Of a DNA stretch of 64,000 bases, positions 1-13,200 are shown one piece after another. The stretch covers positions 21,942 through 85,941 of the forward strand of contig MEDY01000086.1 of NCBI GenBank assembly GCA_001724265.1, in the 5' to 3' direction. This stretch comes from Rhizaria sp. SCN 62-66. Its lineage: Eukaryota; Rhizaria, unplaced. Within the stretch, counting starts at the first letter, position 1. Each line of letters opens with the position of its first letter. The notes under the pieces are model-generated. The model was not told the DNA's origin. It did no database searches and saw only the letters and a program-made list of their open reading frames with translations. Made by a program: the position numbers and the translations under genes.

Positions 1-153
1 CGAATCCACTGGATATCCGACAGATTTCACTGCCTTTACCGCTATACCCATTGTCTTTGATGCATAATGCGGCATCACATATCACCATCACTCACTTCTA
101 TCTCTCTTCTCTCCTCGTGCTGTACCGCGACCGTGCTATTTTTGTAATTCTAG
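1..153 (+). other. 3' part of a VPS13 intron
   Basis: This stretch ends in a pyrimidine-rich tract and TTCTAG, directly followed by sequence that reads as the chorein domain of VPS13. It is AT-richer than the exon and none of its frames resembles the chorein residues expected upstream. I see no convincing donor, so the donor probably lies before the window. Confidence 0.7.
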
Positions 154-1197
154 GACGATCTCCGAGGAGGATGTGCGCAAAATCGTCGCTGCCCGCCACG
201 AAGCCGCCCTCCGCTCCGCCTTCGCGACCTTCCAGAAGGAGCTCACTGCCGCCGCAGCCGCCGCCAGCGCCAGCGCCAGCGCCAGTGCCAGCGGTGGCAG
301 TGGCGTGGGCCACTTTATCGCCCGCATTGTGAACAACATCCAGGTCGAGGTGACGAACGTGCACGTGCGGCTTGAAGCATTCTCGCCTGACTCGGCCGGC
401 CTCGGTAAGGCCACACCCCCCAGTGCCTCCAGCGCCAGCGGCATCAGCGGCGCCAGCGCCAGCGCGACCGCGGCCAGTGGCGGTGGCGGGGGGGCCGTGG
501 GCGGGAGCAACTCGGCTGCTGCGGCGGCCGCGGCCGCTGCCGCTGCTGCCCGGGCGCGGGCCCGCGCGGCGAAGGGCCTCTCTCTGCGCGGCGGCGGCGG
601 CAGCAGCAGCGCTGCGGGCACTTACACGGGGGGAACTACTTACCCCGGTGCGCGGGGCAGTCGCCGGCCGTCGACCTCCGCCGCCCTCTCTGCTGCTGGT
701 GCTGTTTCTGCCGGCTCTAGCTTGGGCCGCGGTGGCAGCAGCCGCAGAGGCAGTCAGCGGCCACGGCCGGCGACGGCCACCCCTGCTGTCATTGGCGCTG
801 CTGCTGCTGCTGCAACTAGCGGCCCAGTTGGAGATACAACTGATGCTGAGACTGGTGGCATCGCCGAGGCAGGTATCGCGATTGACACTGACGTCGACGC
901 CGACGCCGATGCTGAGGCTGCCGAGGCCGACGTTGAGGCGTACGCGGCCGAGGCCGAGGACAGTATGAGTGAAAGCAACAGCAGGAGCCCTGTGAGTGGC
1001 GCCCGCTCCGTTGTTTCGACCGTCTTTGGCCCTGTGCCGGCCCCCTCGAGCAGCGGTAACAACAACAACAACAACAACAAGGATAAGGCGTACGTGGGGA
1101 CAAGTGCTTTTTCGAACCACCTCCGCCGCCTCCGTAAGCAGCAGCAGCAGCAGCAGCGCACAAGTGCTGGAGCAAACATCAATGACGACGCCTCCGC

Positions 1198-1228
<31 letters not shown>

Positions 1229-4200
1229 AGTAACCCTGCAACCGCGACCGCGGCCGCGGCCCCGACTGCGGCCGCGGGTGATGACGACAGCGTTGGTGGC
1301 ATCGCCCTCGCATGCGGCCTGACTTTGTCTTCGCTGACGGTGGTCACGACCCTTGCCGACGGCACGCGCGCGTTCGCCGCGCCCGACGCCGCGGGCACAA
1401 TGCATAAGCTTGTGACCGTGAGCGGGCTGGGGTTGTACTGGGGTGACGGCTGCAAGGTCACGGCCATGGACCTGGCTCTGCCCCCGCTCAGTAATGCACA
1501 GCCGCAGTTTCAGTCGCAGTTATCATCGGCAATGGACGCAGAGTCTGTTGGCGGTGATACCAGTGCTCTGGGCTCACAGTCAGTTAATCCCCATGACTCT
1601 GACAGTGTAAGCGCGAGTGTAAGCGCGAGTGCAATCAATTCAGCTGCTGTGAGGACGTATAATGAGGCGATTGCGCGGATTAACGGCTGTTTCTACTCGT
1701 ATGCAGTCCGCAAGTCGCTCGCCACTGCGCTCGCCGCTCACAGCCACATTTACTTTGACAACAACAATAGTAGTTTGATCAACAGCAGCAGCAGCGGTAA
1801 TGCCAATGTATCGAGTAGTGCTGCTCTGTCTCCGCTGCTTTCCGCCGCAAACACGAGCACAAACACCGTGAATACGGTCAATGCGAATGCTATTTCTGGC
1901 GCCAGCGCCAGTCGCGCGTCGCCACTGCCGTCTATGCCTGTGTTTATGCGTTCCCTCGAGCCCCGCAGCGTCATCATGGCGGCCGACATCACCGTCGCGC
2001 TACACCTCGCCCCCTCTGCCACGACGACGACAGCCTCCGCAGCTGAGGCCACGAACGCGAGTGTGATGGAGAGCGTCACTGTCGCGGCAGCCACAGTCGC
2101 TATCGCGCTGCCGTCTCTGCACATCGCGCTCAGCTCGACGCAGTTGCAGCACGTGCAGCTCCTCGTCTCTCACCTCACGTACCTGACGACGCTGCTGCGG
2201 CACGCACCCGCGCTCGCGCCGCCGGTGCGACCGGGCCCAGCGGCCGAGGCGGCCGTGTTCGTGGCCTCGGCGGCCGCGGACGCGGTGCTGCGCAAGGCGC
2301 AGGGGCAGCGACGCTGGCAGCTTTACTCGCAACAGCTGCAACAACAGCAACAGCAGCAACAGCATCAACAACAGCAACATGCGTCTGCTTTGTTCCCGCG
2401 TCTCACTGCTTCGAGCGGCAGCAGCGCTCTGAAGGTCAACGCCGCCGCTGATGCAGCGGGCAGCGACGTGTCCGAGCCGTCGTCATCCCCCCGCTCGACC
2501 GCAGCGGCAGCAGCAGCTGCGGCAGCCGGCCGTCTCTCTGTCGCTGCATCTAGTGCTCCCTCAGCAGGCAGCACATTCCCTGGGTCAACGACGACCATGA
2601 CTGTGCTCATCGCGCCCCACGCGCTCGGCCCGACCGAGTTCGCCCCCGCCGACGCCCGCGGCCGCCGCCTCGCCCTGCGCAGCGCCGTCGCGGGCGCCTG
2701 GTGGGGCTGGGCCATCCAGGTTGTGCGCGCAGGCGTTGCGCTGCGGCTGCGCAGGCGCTCTCTCACCCACTTGTGCCGCTTCAGGGTGGCGCTCAGGCAG
2801 TACGCGCCTCTCTACCGACAGGTCCGTCTCTCTTCATGCTTGTTCATTTTATTTTCACAAAATCGATATCTCATCCAGTTTCTTTTTTAGGGAACATTTT
2901 ACATGTATTTATGTTTAATTAGTTGTTATTTCCATGTTTTAGTCTAATTAATTTCAATATTATCTTATTTATATACTTCATTGACTGTTTTTTTGTAAAT
3001 CGCCGCTCGTTGTGTTTAGGTTCTCGCTGATCGTGCTGGTCCTGACGCCGCTGCGGACGCGTCGATGATCGAGGCCGCGTGGCCTTTAGACGTAGTACTT
3101 ACATTCCGCGCCGCCGTCGAGGCCCAGTGGCGCGCCGCGAAGACCGTGGCCGAGGCCATCGCCACCGCCACTCTCGGCAACCACACTAGCGCCGACGACG
3201 CGGGCGACGGCGAAGACAGCGGTGGCGGCGGTGGTGGGATGCTGGGCTGGGTGCGCCGCGCCGCCGCCGCCGTTGCGGCGCCCGTTGCGACGGCGATGGT
3301 GACGGCTGATCTGGCGCTGCGCGGGGCCCGCTACACCGACCCTGTGGCGACGATGACCCCCGTCTCCTTACTATCGGCTGCGGCGCGCGCACGGCTCGTG
3401 GCGCTGGCGGGCGCGGAGGCCGTCGCCACGCTCGACCAGCAGCAGCGCAAGGCGCAGCGCATCGCGTTGATCAAAATCAAGCAACAGGCCACTGCAGTTC
3501 CTGGCAGTGCAAGTACTAGCCACGGACATGTAAGTACCCGCCTGACCACCGCGGCCCCCGCAGTGACCGTGAGCGACGCCGAGGTCCTGGAGGCGCTGCG
3601 ACGCAACAACAGCGCCGCATGGGCCCTCGAGCCCTCGTACGCGCTGCTGTTGCCGGCGCCCTGGGCGGCGCCGCAGTCGGCCACGCAGGCGCTCGAGCTC
3701 ACCGAGGCCGAGGCCGCGGCCGCCGCGGCGGCTGCCATCGCGGGGGGCTCGGCTAGCGCTGGAGCGGGCGCCGCCGGCAACGCACACACGAACGCAGGCA
3801 GTGCCAACAGCGCTGGCGATGCGGCGCTGGCTGGTAGTAAGAGCGGTACAAGTGGGCTCACTCGTGAGGACGTGAGTATCTCGGTGAGTCTCGGCCACGC
3901 GAGCATTACGCTGTGGCAGCCCAGTCTGGTGCGTTATAACAGGCGGCTGGCGGCGCTTAGCGCGGCAGCTAGCGGGCAGGAGTACTTAGAACCCTGGTAC
4001 TTAGAACTACCCAAGGCGATCCCTATCACGTTTGTCTACCCTACTGCACCGCAGCAGCTGCCACAGGCACAGACGCTGCAGACCCAAGTGCAGCCTCAGT
4101 CGTCCAGTCAGATCCAGACCCAGGGGCTGCCGATGCTGTTGGCGCCCCCGTCGTTTAAGCAGACGCAGTCGCCATTCCTCACCGCAATGAGCGCCCCCGC

Positions 4201-7200
4201 AGTCACTCTGGCCCACACTGCCAATAATGCTAACATGAACGTCCACAACAGCAACGTTCGCAGGCATATCCCCGCAGCGCCCACCGCTACGACGACGACG
4301 ACGACGACGACTGCGAGTACGAACGGTAACCCTAGCAATAGTAGCCCATCTACGACGACTGCTGTTGCTGGTAACGCCCACAACGTGAGTGTACCTGCCA
4401 CTACTGTCAATAGCAGTCCTGCCGCGGCGCGTGTGGCGCCGCTGCCCCCGTTCCTGGCCGTCCCCACGCAGCTTCCCCTGCTCATCGACGCCTGCGAGGC
4501 CTTCCCTGCGCTGCCGCAGTCGCTGTGCCCCGTGGCGTCCCCCAGCGACTGGGCGGTGATGGAGCGGGTCGCCGTCAGGGCCAAGGTGCTGGACTCGGTC
4601 CGCCGCCAGCAACAGCAGCGGCAGTAGTCGCACGCGCAACAACAGCAGCAACAGCAGATGTTGAGCGCGAAGGCGGCGAGTCGCGCTTCAAGCCCGTTGC
4701 TGACCCTTACGAATGGAGGTGCCTTGCGCAACAGCAACAGCAGCAGTAGCAGTAGCAGTAGCTCTTCCGCTGGCACAATGCTGAGCTATAACAACGCAGC
4801 AGGTAACAATACTGCTGCTCTTGATGTTGAAAAGACTGCTTCTGAGAACAACAACAATCCTGGCTCTAGCTCTAGCTCTAGCGAAGTCTCTGGTGCGAGT
4901 GGCAGTGACGATGAGTGCGAGAGCCTTAGTGACAGCAGTGTAACTACCGCTGATGCTGACAACGCTAAGTCTGACAACAGTAAGCAGGCTAAGCGCAAGG
5001 CTAAGCGCGCTGCCCGCCGCGCCAAGGCCGCCTTGACTTCGAGCGCCACTGCGATTGTGCCTGCGCGTGCGGCTGGTGGCGACTCTGATAGAGAGGGCGG
5101 TGACAGCGCCGGTGTCGACACCATCGCCCCGCTACCTCTGCGCTTGCCCGCGGTCACGAATCTCTTCTTGCCGTCGACCCCCTTGAACAGCAACAGCAAG
5201 AGTAGCCAGGCCGCCGCAGCCGCAGTGACCGCCGCTGCCGCCGCAGCGTCAACCGCCTCAGCCCGCGCCTCCGCCGCCGCCACAGCCGCCTCTGCCGCCG
5301 CCGCGGCCCGCGCCCTGTCCGGCCTCTGCGGCCGTCCCTACGCTGCCGTGACCCGCGGGACGTGGGACGCTCTGCTGGCGCAGTCGCTGCCCTGCGCGCA
5401 TGGCCACCCCGTGCACGCCAGGCTCAGGGCCGGCACCGCAGCGGCCGCGGCGACGGCGACGGCGATCATGGTCGCGTCGCAGACTGCGGCGGCGGCGGCA
5501 GCGGCGGCCACGGCGGCGGCGGCCGCGGCGGTTGCTGCGAGTGCCCTAAATGGCGGTGCGAGTGCGGGTAGTGCTGTAAGTGGCAGTAGTCTAAGGGGCG
5601 TGTTGCCGTCGCCCTTACACGCGCGCAGCCCGATGCACACACCGTCACACTCAAATTCGCTGCGGTCGCCCCTGCACCAGCACAGGGACCGCGGTGTAAC
5701 TACCCCCTTACATGCCGCTGCCAAGACGCCCTTACATCACTTTGGCGGCGGGGTTCCGAAGACCCCCTTGCACGCCGGAGCAAAGACCCCCTTACACCGG
5801 AGTAAGCAGCAAGCCTTTTTCGCATCCCCCTTCAGCTCCCCTCAGCCCCACACTGCCAACAACAACACCACGAACGCGGCTGTGAACGCGAGCGCAAGCG
5901 CCGCCTCTGGGACCGCGGCGAACGCGGCAACAGCGACGACGACTGCGACTGCATCTGCATCCGCGCCTGCAACCGCTGCAGCGCTGTCCTTCCCGGTTGG
6001 TTTGGCCGCCCTCGTCGTCGCTCTGGCCCAGCACGGCGTTCTCCTGCACACGGCGACCGGCGCTGGCGCCGAGTGGACCGTCGCGCCCGCGGCAGCGGCC
6101 GCGGCGCTGCCGGGTTCAGCCGCCGCAGCGGCCGCCGCAGCCGCGGTTGCCACAACGGCCACGGCTGCCGCTACTGCCGCGGCCGCTGCGGCGGCGGCGA
6201 CTACCGCGGCCAACTCTGCCCTCGCAGCAGCTGCGGCAACAGCAGCGTCGACTGCAACTGCGCAGCAAAGCTCGTCTAGCTCGCAGCTGCAGCCACAAGC
6301 TTCTCTGGCGCAGTCACAACTGCAGGCACACCAGTCTCTGCTGCTGCAGCCGCAGTCGGTGCTGCAGTCCATCTTTCCCGTCAGCATCCCGTCCTCCTGC
6401 GCCCTCATCGCCACCACCCCGGCGCTGGCCGCGGGCCTTATTACGGGCGCCGCCGTGACCTACAGCACGCCGTGCGCCTGCTGCGCGCGCGCGCTGGCGT
6501 CGGCGGGCACGCAGCGCGCGTACCACCGCCACCGCACGCGCCTGGCGACGGCGTTCTTGCTCGGCGCAAAGCCGGCGCGCGCCAGCCAGGGCCCGCTGAA
6601 GCCCGCCGCCGCGGTGCACTTGGTCCAGGCCGAGGTCACTGTCGGCCTCGGCGGAGGGGAAACGAGTGTTGAGGCTGTCGTTGGCGCCATTTATGCGCAC
6701 CAAGTAACGCAGCAGCAACAGAAGACGCGGAAATCGGGCAAGAGTCCTGATGCTGTGGCCGCTGCGACGGCCATGGGCTACGACAGCAACAGCAACAGAA
6801 CCTCCACTTCGAGTATTCACGCTAGCTCCGGTGCTAATGTCGGTGTCTCTAGTCTGACTCCGACTACGAGTGCGAGTACAACCGCGCCTCTCGTGCACCC
6901 GCGCGCCCGTCGTCTCGCGCTGGCCCTGGCCGCCACAGACTCCCTCCTCCTCTCCCGCCACACGATCACGCCCTTCGGTGCCCGGCCCCTGTTCACTGCG
7001 CTCGTCGCGCCTCAGGGCCTCGCGCGCGTCGCGCCCCGGGTTGCGGCCGCGGCGGCGCTGAGGGCGCAGCGGCGGCGCGCGCCAGGCGGGTTTGTGGTTG
7101 AGCGCACCGCCCCCGGCGCAGCCGTGGCGGCGACCGCGATCTCAACGCTCAACGCTGACAGTAAGCAGCATCAGGGGCGTAATTCCTCGAACGCTGATGA

Positions 7201-10200
7201 GAGCAAGAGCTCGCATATTGCGACTGATTTCAGTGACGGCGACGATGACGACGATGATGATGACGACTTTGACATCCTCAGCACTGATAACAACACCGGC
7301 CGCCCCCACAACCACAGGAGTGCCAACGAGACTAACGCCTCTGCGACAGCGCCCATGGTACCGCACACAGTCAGCGCCGCCGCGGCCGCGCTGGCCCAGC
7401 TGCCTTCCGCGCTGCGCCGCCGCGCCCGCGCCGCCACGTCCGCCGTGGCCCCCGCCGGCTGGGGCGTAGCCCCGCTGGCTCGGCGGCTTCTGCACGGCAA
7501 GGGTGTGCCGACCGACACTAGCAACGGCCTGCCCGCGCCTCTGTCACTGCCACTGCCTCTGCCCGCAGCTGGCGCTGGCGCGGGCGAGAATGAACAGCAG
7601 CAGCCGCTGCTCGCGCTCTCGCTGCGTCTGCGTGCGACGCCGACGCTGCAGCAGCCGCACACGAGTGTGATTGCGCGGTCCCAGTCGCTCGACATCGTCG
7701 TCTGCACGGACACGATCGCGCTGCTGACTAAGTTCGCCGAGAACGCGACTGTCTCCGCGTTCGCGCCCTACCCGCACCCGCCGGTGCCCACCGCTAAGCA
7801 TCACAGCCACCATCACGGCCACGACAACGCTGGCGCTAATACGAGCAGCTCGAGTGCCTCTGGTGGCGCTGCGGCCAAGGCTAGCTCGCCCGGCTCCAAG
7901 GACGACTTGTGGTTAGACTTGGACCTGCGTTCTCTGTCGTCCCTCAACAACAGCAACAGCACCGCGAACGGCGCCACGAGCAGCGGCCAGCTCCAGTACA
8001 TGCTGCACAACCAGGTGCGGCTTTACTTTGACATTGCCGCCGCCGCGCCCACGGTTATCATTGCACACCCGCAGGCGGCGCGCGGCGAGCTTGGGGCCAT
8101 GCTGGTGCTAAACCTGGGGCACCTGACTGTGAAGACCAAGAACCTCACGAATGCTGTGGACGCAGTTGCGACGCTTGCTGGCGTAGCTACAACAGCGACA
8201 GCTAGCTCTGGCGCTAGTAATGCTGCGACTATTGTCAGTTCAAACCCTATTCCTGGCTCTGGCTCTGGCTCTAGCTCCGGTACTCGTGTCGGTGATACCG
8301 CAAACGCAAATTCCGGTAAAGCTGGCGCAAAGGAGTCATCAATATCTGTTGTTGCTTCTGTTCCTGCGAGCAGCAGTAAGGCTTGCTCAGCTGTTGCCAG
8401 CGACAAAGATGACGACGATGAGGACGAGGAAGAGGAGGAGGACCAGTTCTTCGATCCCGATGCCACCACCACGGACACTGAAGCGAATAACAACAACACC
8501 GCCAACCCGACGAACATCGACACATCGGCGGACAACACAGGTGTCTCTGTGAACAGTACGCCGAAGCACTCTGCTCTCAACACGAGCAGCAACAACACAA
8601 GTACTGTGAATGGATTGCTGTCACCTCCTAGCCTGCGTTTGAGTGCTACTAACAGCGGCGGCTTAGCTTCCGCCTACACGCCCCGCTCCTCTGGCGGCTT
8701 CAACAACATCAGCAAAGACAAGACGAACGCAGCAGATGTCGCTGCCAGTGGCGACCAGCTTAGCGGCTTAGCTTCTGGCGCCTTCTTGTACTCGCAGCTG
8801 CACAAGACGCTCAGCGTCAAGAGCAATAACAATCTTGGTAACGCGAGCTCCAGTGACAGCAACAGCAGTGAGGATGATGATGACGTTGCAAGCGACAACT
8901 CCAGTGCCAGTGCCAGCGCCAGCGCCACTGACAACGACGGTGAAGGTCACGACGGCCGCAACAAACGCCTTGCTAACGCCGGCATCAGCGGCGGCGACGG
9001 TGGCGACAATGTGGCTAGCGCCAGGGCCAGTCACAACACAAGTGCGAATGCGGTAGGCAACAGCGGCAACAGTCGTTTCTCTCTCGACAACAACGAGACC
9101 CCGCGCAAGCGCAAACTTAGCAGCGCAATCGACGCTGCCCGTGCAATCAGTTTGAGTCCAAGCTCTGCCAACAGTGCCATCAACGATGGCCAGCTGTACG
9201 GCGTCGAGGCGGTTCTCAAAAAGTCCCACCTGTTCGACCACATCGAAGTCACTCTGGCGCACATGCACGCCAGTCTGGTGCCCGTGGCGATGTGGCTTTG
9301 GGTGAGGCCGCAGCGACTCGTCCCGCTGGTGCCGCCGCGCGACACCCCTTACATCGGCGACGGCGCGGGTACTTACGCGAAGCACGGCAAGAGCAACAAG
9401 GACAAGTCTAAGGCCAAGTCAAGTCACGGCGGCACTGCTGAGAGCGTTGGCTCTGCTAGTTCGCTCTTTGGTCACGGCGCTGTCGTCGAGTCCGAATCGG
9501 AGTCTGAGTCAGAGACTGGTGAGTCCAAGGCCGACTGGGATCGCGGTGACTCGTCAAAGTTTAGCCGCGTCCGCGCACTGTATGCGCAGACGTTTGCATC
9601 TGCAGCATTGCTGGCAGAAGAGCATTTCTCATCACCCTCGTTCTTTAACAATGCAAGCGCCAATGCAAGCACTTCTTCGAGTGACAACAGTGACTCTACC
9701 GCCGCTGCGTTCTCCAGTGGTCTTGACAGCAGCGCGAATAACCCGTATTCATCTGTCGCGCGCGCGCTGCCCCCGGCCCTGACATTCCTGACATCGGCGC
9801 GAGCCACCCCCTTACTTGCCCCCCTCACAGTGCGCCTCTCGGTGTTATCCTCGGTTGCCCCGCTGCACCCGGCATTCCCGCGTGTGACTGTGAGCGCAGT
9901 GGTGTCTGAGACCGTGGTTACAGTGTCTGCGCTGCAAACGAAGCGGTTGTGCCAGTTGGTGACAGGGCTCACGACCGCGTTCGCGCCCCCCAACGCAGCT
10001 GCAACCAGTGACGCAAGCTCCACCGGTGTTTCCTCCGTTGCTGCTGAGCCTGCCTCCACAAAGCCGCAGCAGCCGAAGCAGCCTAAGGCTCAACCCAGGG
10101 CTAAGCCTCAGACTGCTGCTTCTGCTGCTGCTGCGGCTACGGCTGCTTCTAGCACCGACGCTACTGCTCGTGCAAGCGGTAATGTTGCATCTGATAAGAA

Positions 10201-13200
10201 GGTCAGTGATAGTTCTCGTACTAAGAAGGCTACGACGAACACAACAGTCGCTACTGCTCCGAACGCTGGCGCTGGCGCCAGTGCAACGACTACAAGCGTC
10301 GTTATCGGCGACAGTGTTGCGCTGCGCAGGCGGCCCAACTTCCAGGTCCACTTACACTGCCCCAGTCTCAAGCTTCGGCTCCGCAGTGACCCTTTTTCTG
10401 CCCAAGCTTCTGCCGCCACTTCCGCTTCCGCCGGCAACACCAGTGGTGATGCTACGGGCTCAAGTGCCAGCTCTAGTGCAGCAGCAAATAGTGCTGCTGC
10501 CGCGGCTGCGTCGTGCCTGCTTTCGCACACTTTGTCTGCCGACGCTGTGGTCGCCAGTCTGTATCTGCTTGCTTTCCAGCAGCGCGCGCGATGGACCGCG
10601 CTATGCGCCGCCGCCGCTACCGCCGCGCGCGACGCCGCCGCCGCCGCTGCAGCCACGGCCACGGCCACGGCCAGTGCGAGCTCCAGCTCTGGCGCCGGCG
10701 CCGCCGTGGCCGCCGTCCGGTGGGCGCAGCTGTCAGCCGCGGCACTTGCATCGTTTGCGGCGGCCCCACTGTTGTCGTCGGCGGCGACAGCAGCGAGTGC
10801 GCCGGTGTCTGTGTTTGGCGCAGCGTTTGCGGACAAGCAGCAGCTCCAGCGGAAGCCGCGACCGCAGCAGCAGCATGGCTCTGGGTATGTGTTCACTGCA
10901 CAACCCGTCCCTTTGCCGTGGCAGCAGCAAGCTGTTCTTGCGAAGCAACAGCAGTTGCAGCAGCAACAGCAGCAGCTGCAAAAGCAAAAACAGCAGAAGC
11001 AGCAGCAAAACGCGCGCATGTTCCATGCTCAGTACAACAAGAGCCGCGGCCTAGCTTCCAGCGTTAGCGGCAGCTTATCCTCCTCGATGATGCCTGGGGA
11101 CGGCTTGACTTCCCGCAAATCGAACCTCTCTGCGTCAACGATGCTGCCCCCGGCGAACGCCACCAAGAGCAAGGCGAAGAGCAGCAATGGCAACGCTTCG
11201 AAGAAACAGTCGTCGCTGTCGCGGTCGCAGTATTCTCTCGCTGCCAGCACAATGCTGCCGTCTAGCGCTGACTTCACATCAGTCTCAGGCTCTGGCTCCG
11301 GCACTGGCGCGAACCTCGGTGCAAGTGTCAGCGGCGGCAAGCAAGCGCGGGCACACGCTCTCTTGCGCACTGAAAAGCGCAACAACAACGCTTCACAGGC
11401 GCAGACACAGGCGCAAACTCAACAGGCTGCCCAGGCCCAGGCCCAGGCTCAGGCTCTAGCGCAGGCGCAGGCGCAGGCGCAGCAGCGTCTCGCCGAGGCC
11501 GAGGCCGACGCGGAGACCGCCGCCCTCGTGGCCTCGGTGCGCGCGCAGTGGCGCTGGCGGGGGCACTCGTACATCGAGCGGCTCGTTGACTCTGGCGCGT
11601 ACCGTATGGTGTCGGCGCTCAAGTGGGACAACGGTCTACTCAGTGCTGGCAAAAACACGAATAACAACGGCAGCGACAACACGAGTAGTGGAAATACTGT
11701 GATTGTTCCTGTGTCGAGTCTAAGTACCTCCGAGCGCGACCTCTTCGAGGTGCATCTAAGTACCCTGACCTGCGAAGTCATTGCGAGCGACTCCAAGCTC
11801 TTTGCTGCCGTCGCCCTGTCTGACATCCAGCTCACAGACGCCAGCGCAGTCAACGATGCGTTGTATGGGCGCGTTGTGACATCGAAGCCGCCGCCGCTGC
11901 TGGCGTATGCGATGGCCAGGACCAAGATCACCACTGTCGCCGCCACCAACACTCTGAGCAACAACAACAGCGGCGGTATCGGTGCGGGTAAGAACGTGTC
12001 AGGCCCCAAGACTCCTGCCGGTGCGGCCAACGCGTCCGCTGGCTCTGGACTGACGACTCCGGACCATTCGCGTCGCGGCTCTCTTGCCCCTGCCTCGGCG
12101 TCTTCGGGCAGCAGCACCACCGCTGCAGTGAGTACTCTCAACACGCCAGTTGTGCCGAGTCATAGTGGCACCAGGCTGACCGCACCCTCCCCGGTCCCTT
12201 TCGCTCTCACTCTTCACAGCGCAAGCGATGCCCGTACCAACGAGTCGCATGGCAGTATTGCTCACAGTGCCGGCAGCGGCAAGCTCAGGGGTAAAGCGAA
12301 GGCTGTGGCGGCCGCGGCGGCGGCGGAGGCTGAGGCCGTTGCGATTGCCGCCGCTGAAGCCGCTGCCGAGGCAGATTCCCGCGTGATTATGATCACGTTT
12401 GAATCGTTCTTTCCTTGCATCACCACGAGTACGGCCGACTACCGCAATGCTACAACTAGCTCTGCCAATGCTGCTGCTTCTCGAGGTGTTGGGGTTGCCG
12501 TGTCTAAGGTTGCGGTGTCTAAGGGGCCCGTTACAGCATCGTGTAAACCTGTCAGTAAACGCGCAGGCATCCAAAGTGATAGAGTCATTGTGTCGCCGTA
12601 TCATGGCCGTGCGGTGACTGATTTGCCCACTTTCTCCCGTGCTAAGCTGCTTTTGAACGAGATTCACGCCAACTTCACTCAGTCCGCTGTGACCAACATC
12701 ACGACCGCACTCACTGCGTTTGTTACTGCCGCCACGACCGGCCTTGCGCCCGCCACTGACGACTGCAATACCAACGTCATCAGCAGGAGCGGTTGCAAGG
12801 ATGGCGACGTGGCGAATAGCTGCAATACCGCTGGCAACGTGGTTGCAACGATGACTTTTGAGATTGCCTTTTTAGAGTCGTCATGTGTGGCGATCGCTCG
12901 CTCCCGCGGCTTAACTTCCGCAGACGGCGGCTTAGCTTCCGACGGCACTGCTAACAAGTCTAAGGGTGCCAGCGATCGTGACCGGCGTGACCGTGAGCAG
13001 CATCAGCAGCAATCCGACTCCACTGATAAGCTCGCTCGCGAGAATTCTGCTCGCTCGACTGCGACTACACCCAACGCAAGCATTAGCGCCGGTGTAAACA
13101 CGGTCCCCAATGTAAGTGCCAGTGCCCGCGGTGTAAGTACCGCGGGTGACCGTGAGCGCCTCGTCCCCGACCCTCTGGACCGCGTTCTGACTCGCCATGA

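Noticed and set aside
51-332. Small plus-strand frame at the left edge
   Set aside because: It overlaps the VPS13 exon in another frame, crosses the splice acceptor at 152-153 and resembles nothing known.
3530-3540. Exonic GTAAGTACC strings as splice donors
   Set aside because: Reading through preserves the frame, no acceptor is needed, and reconstructed introns here start GTACG, GTCCG or GTGCG.
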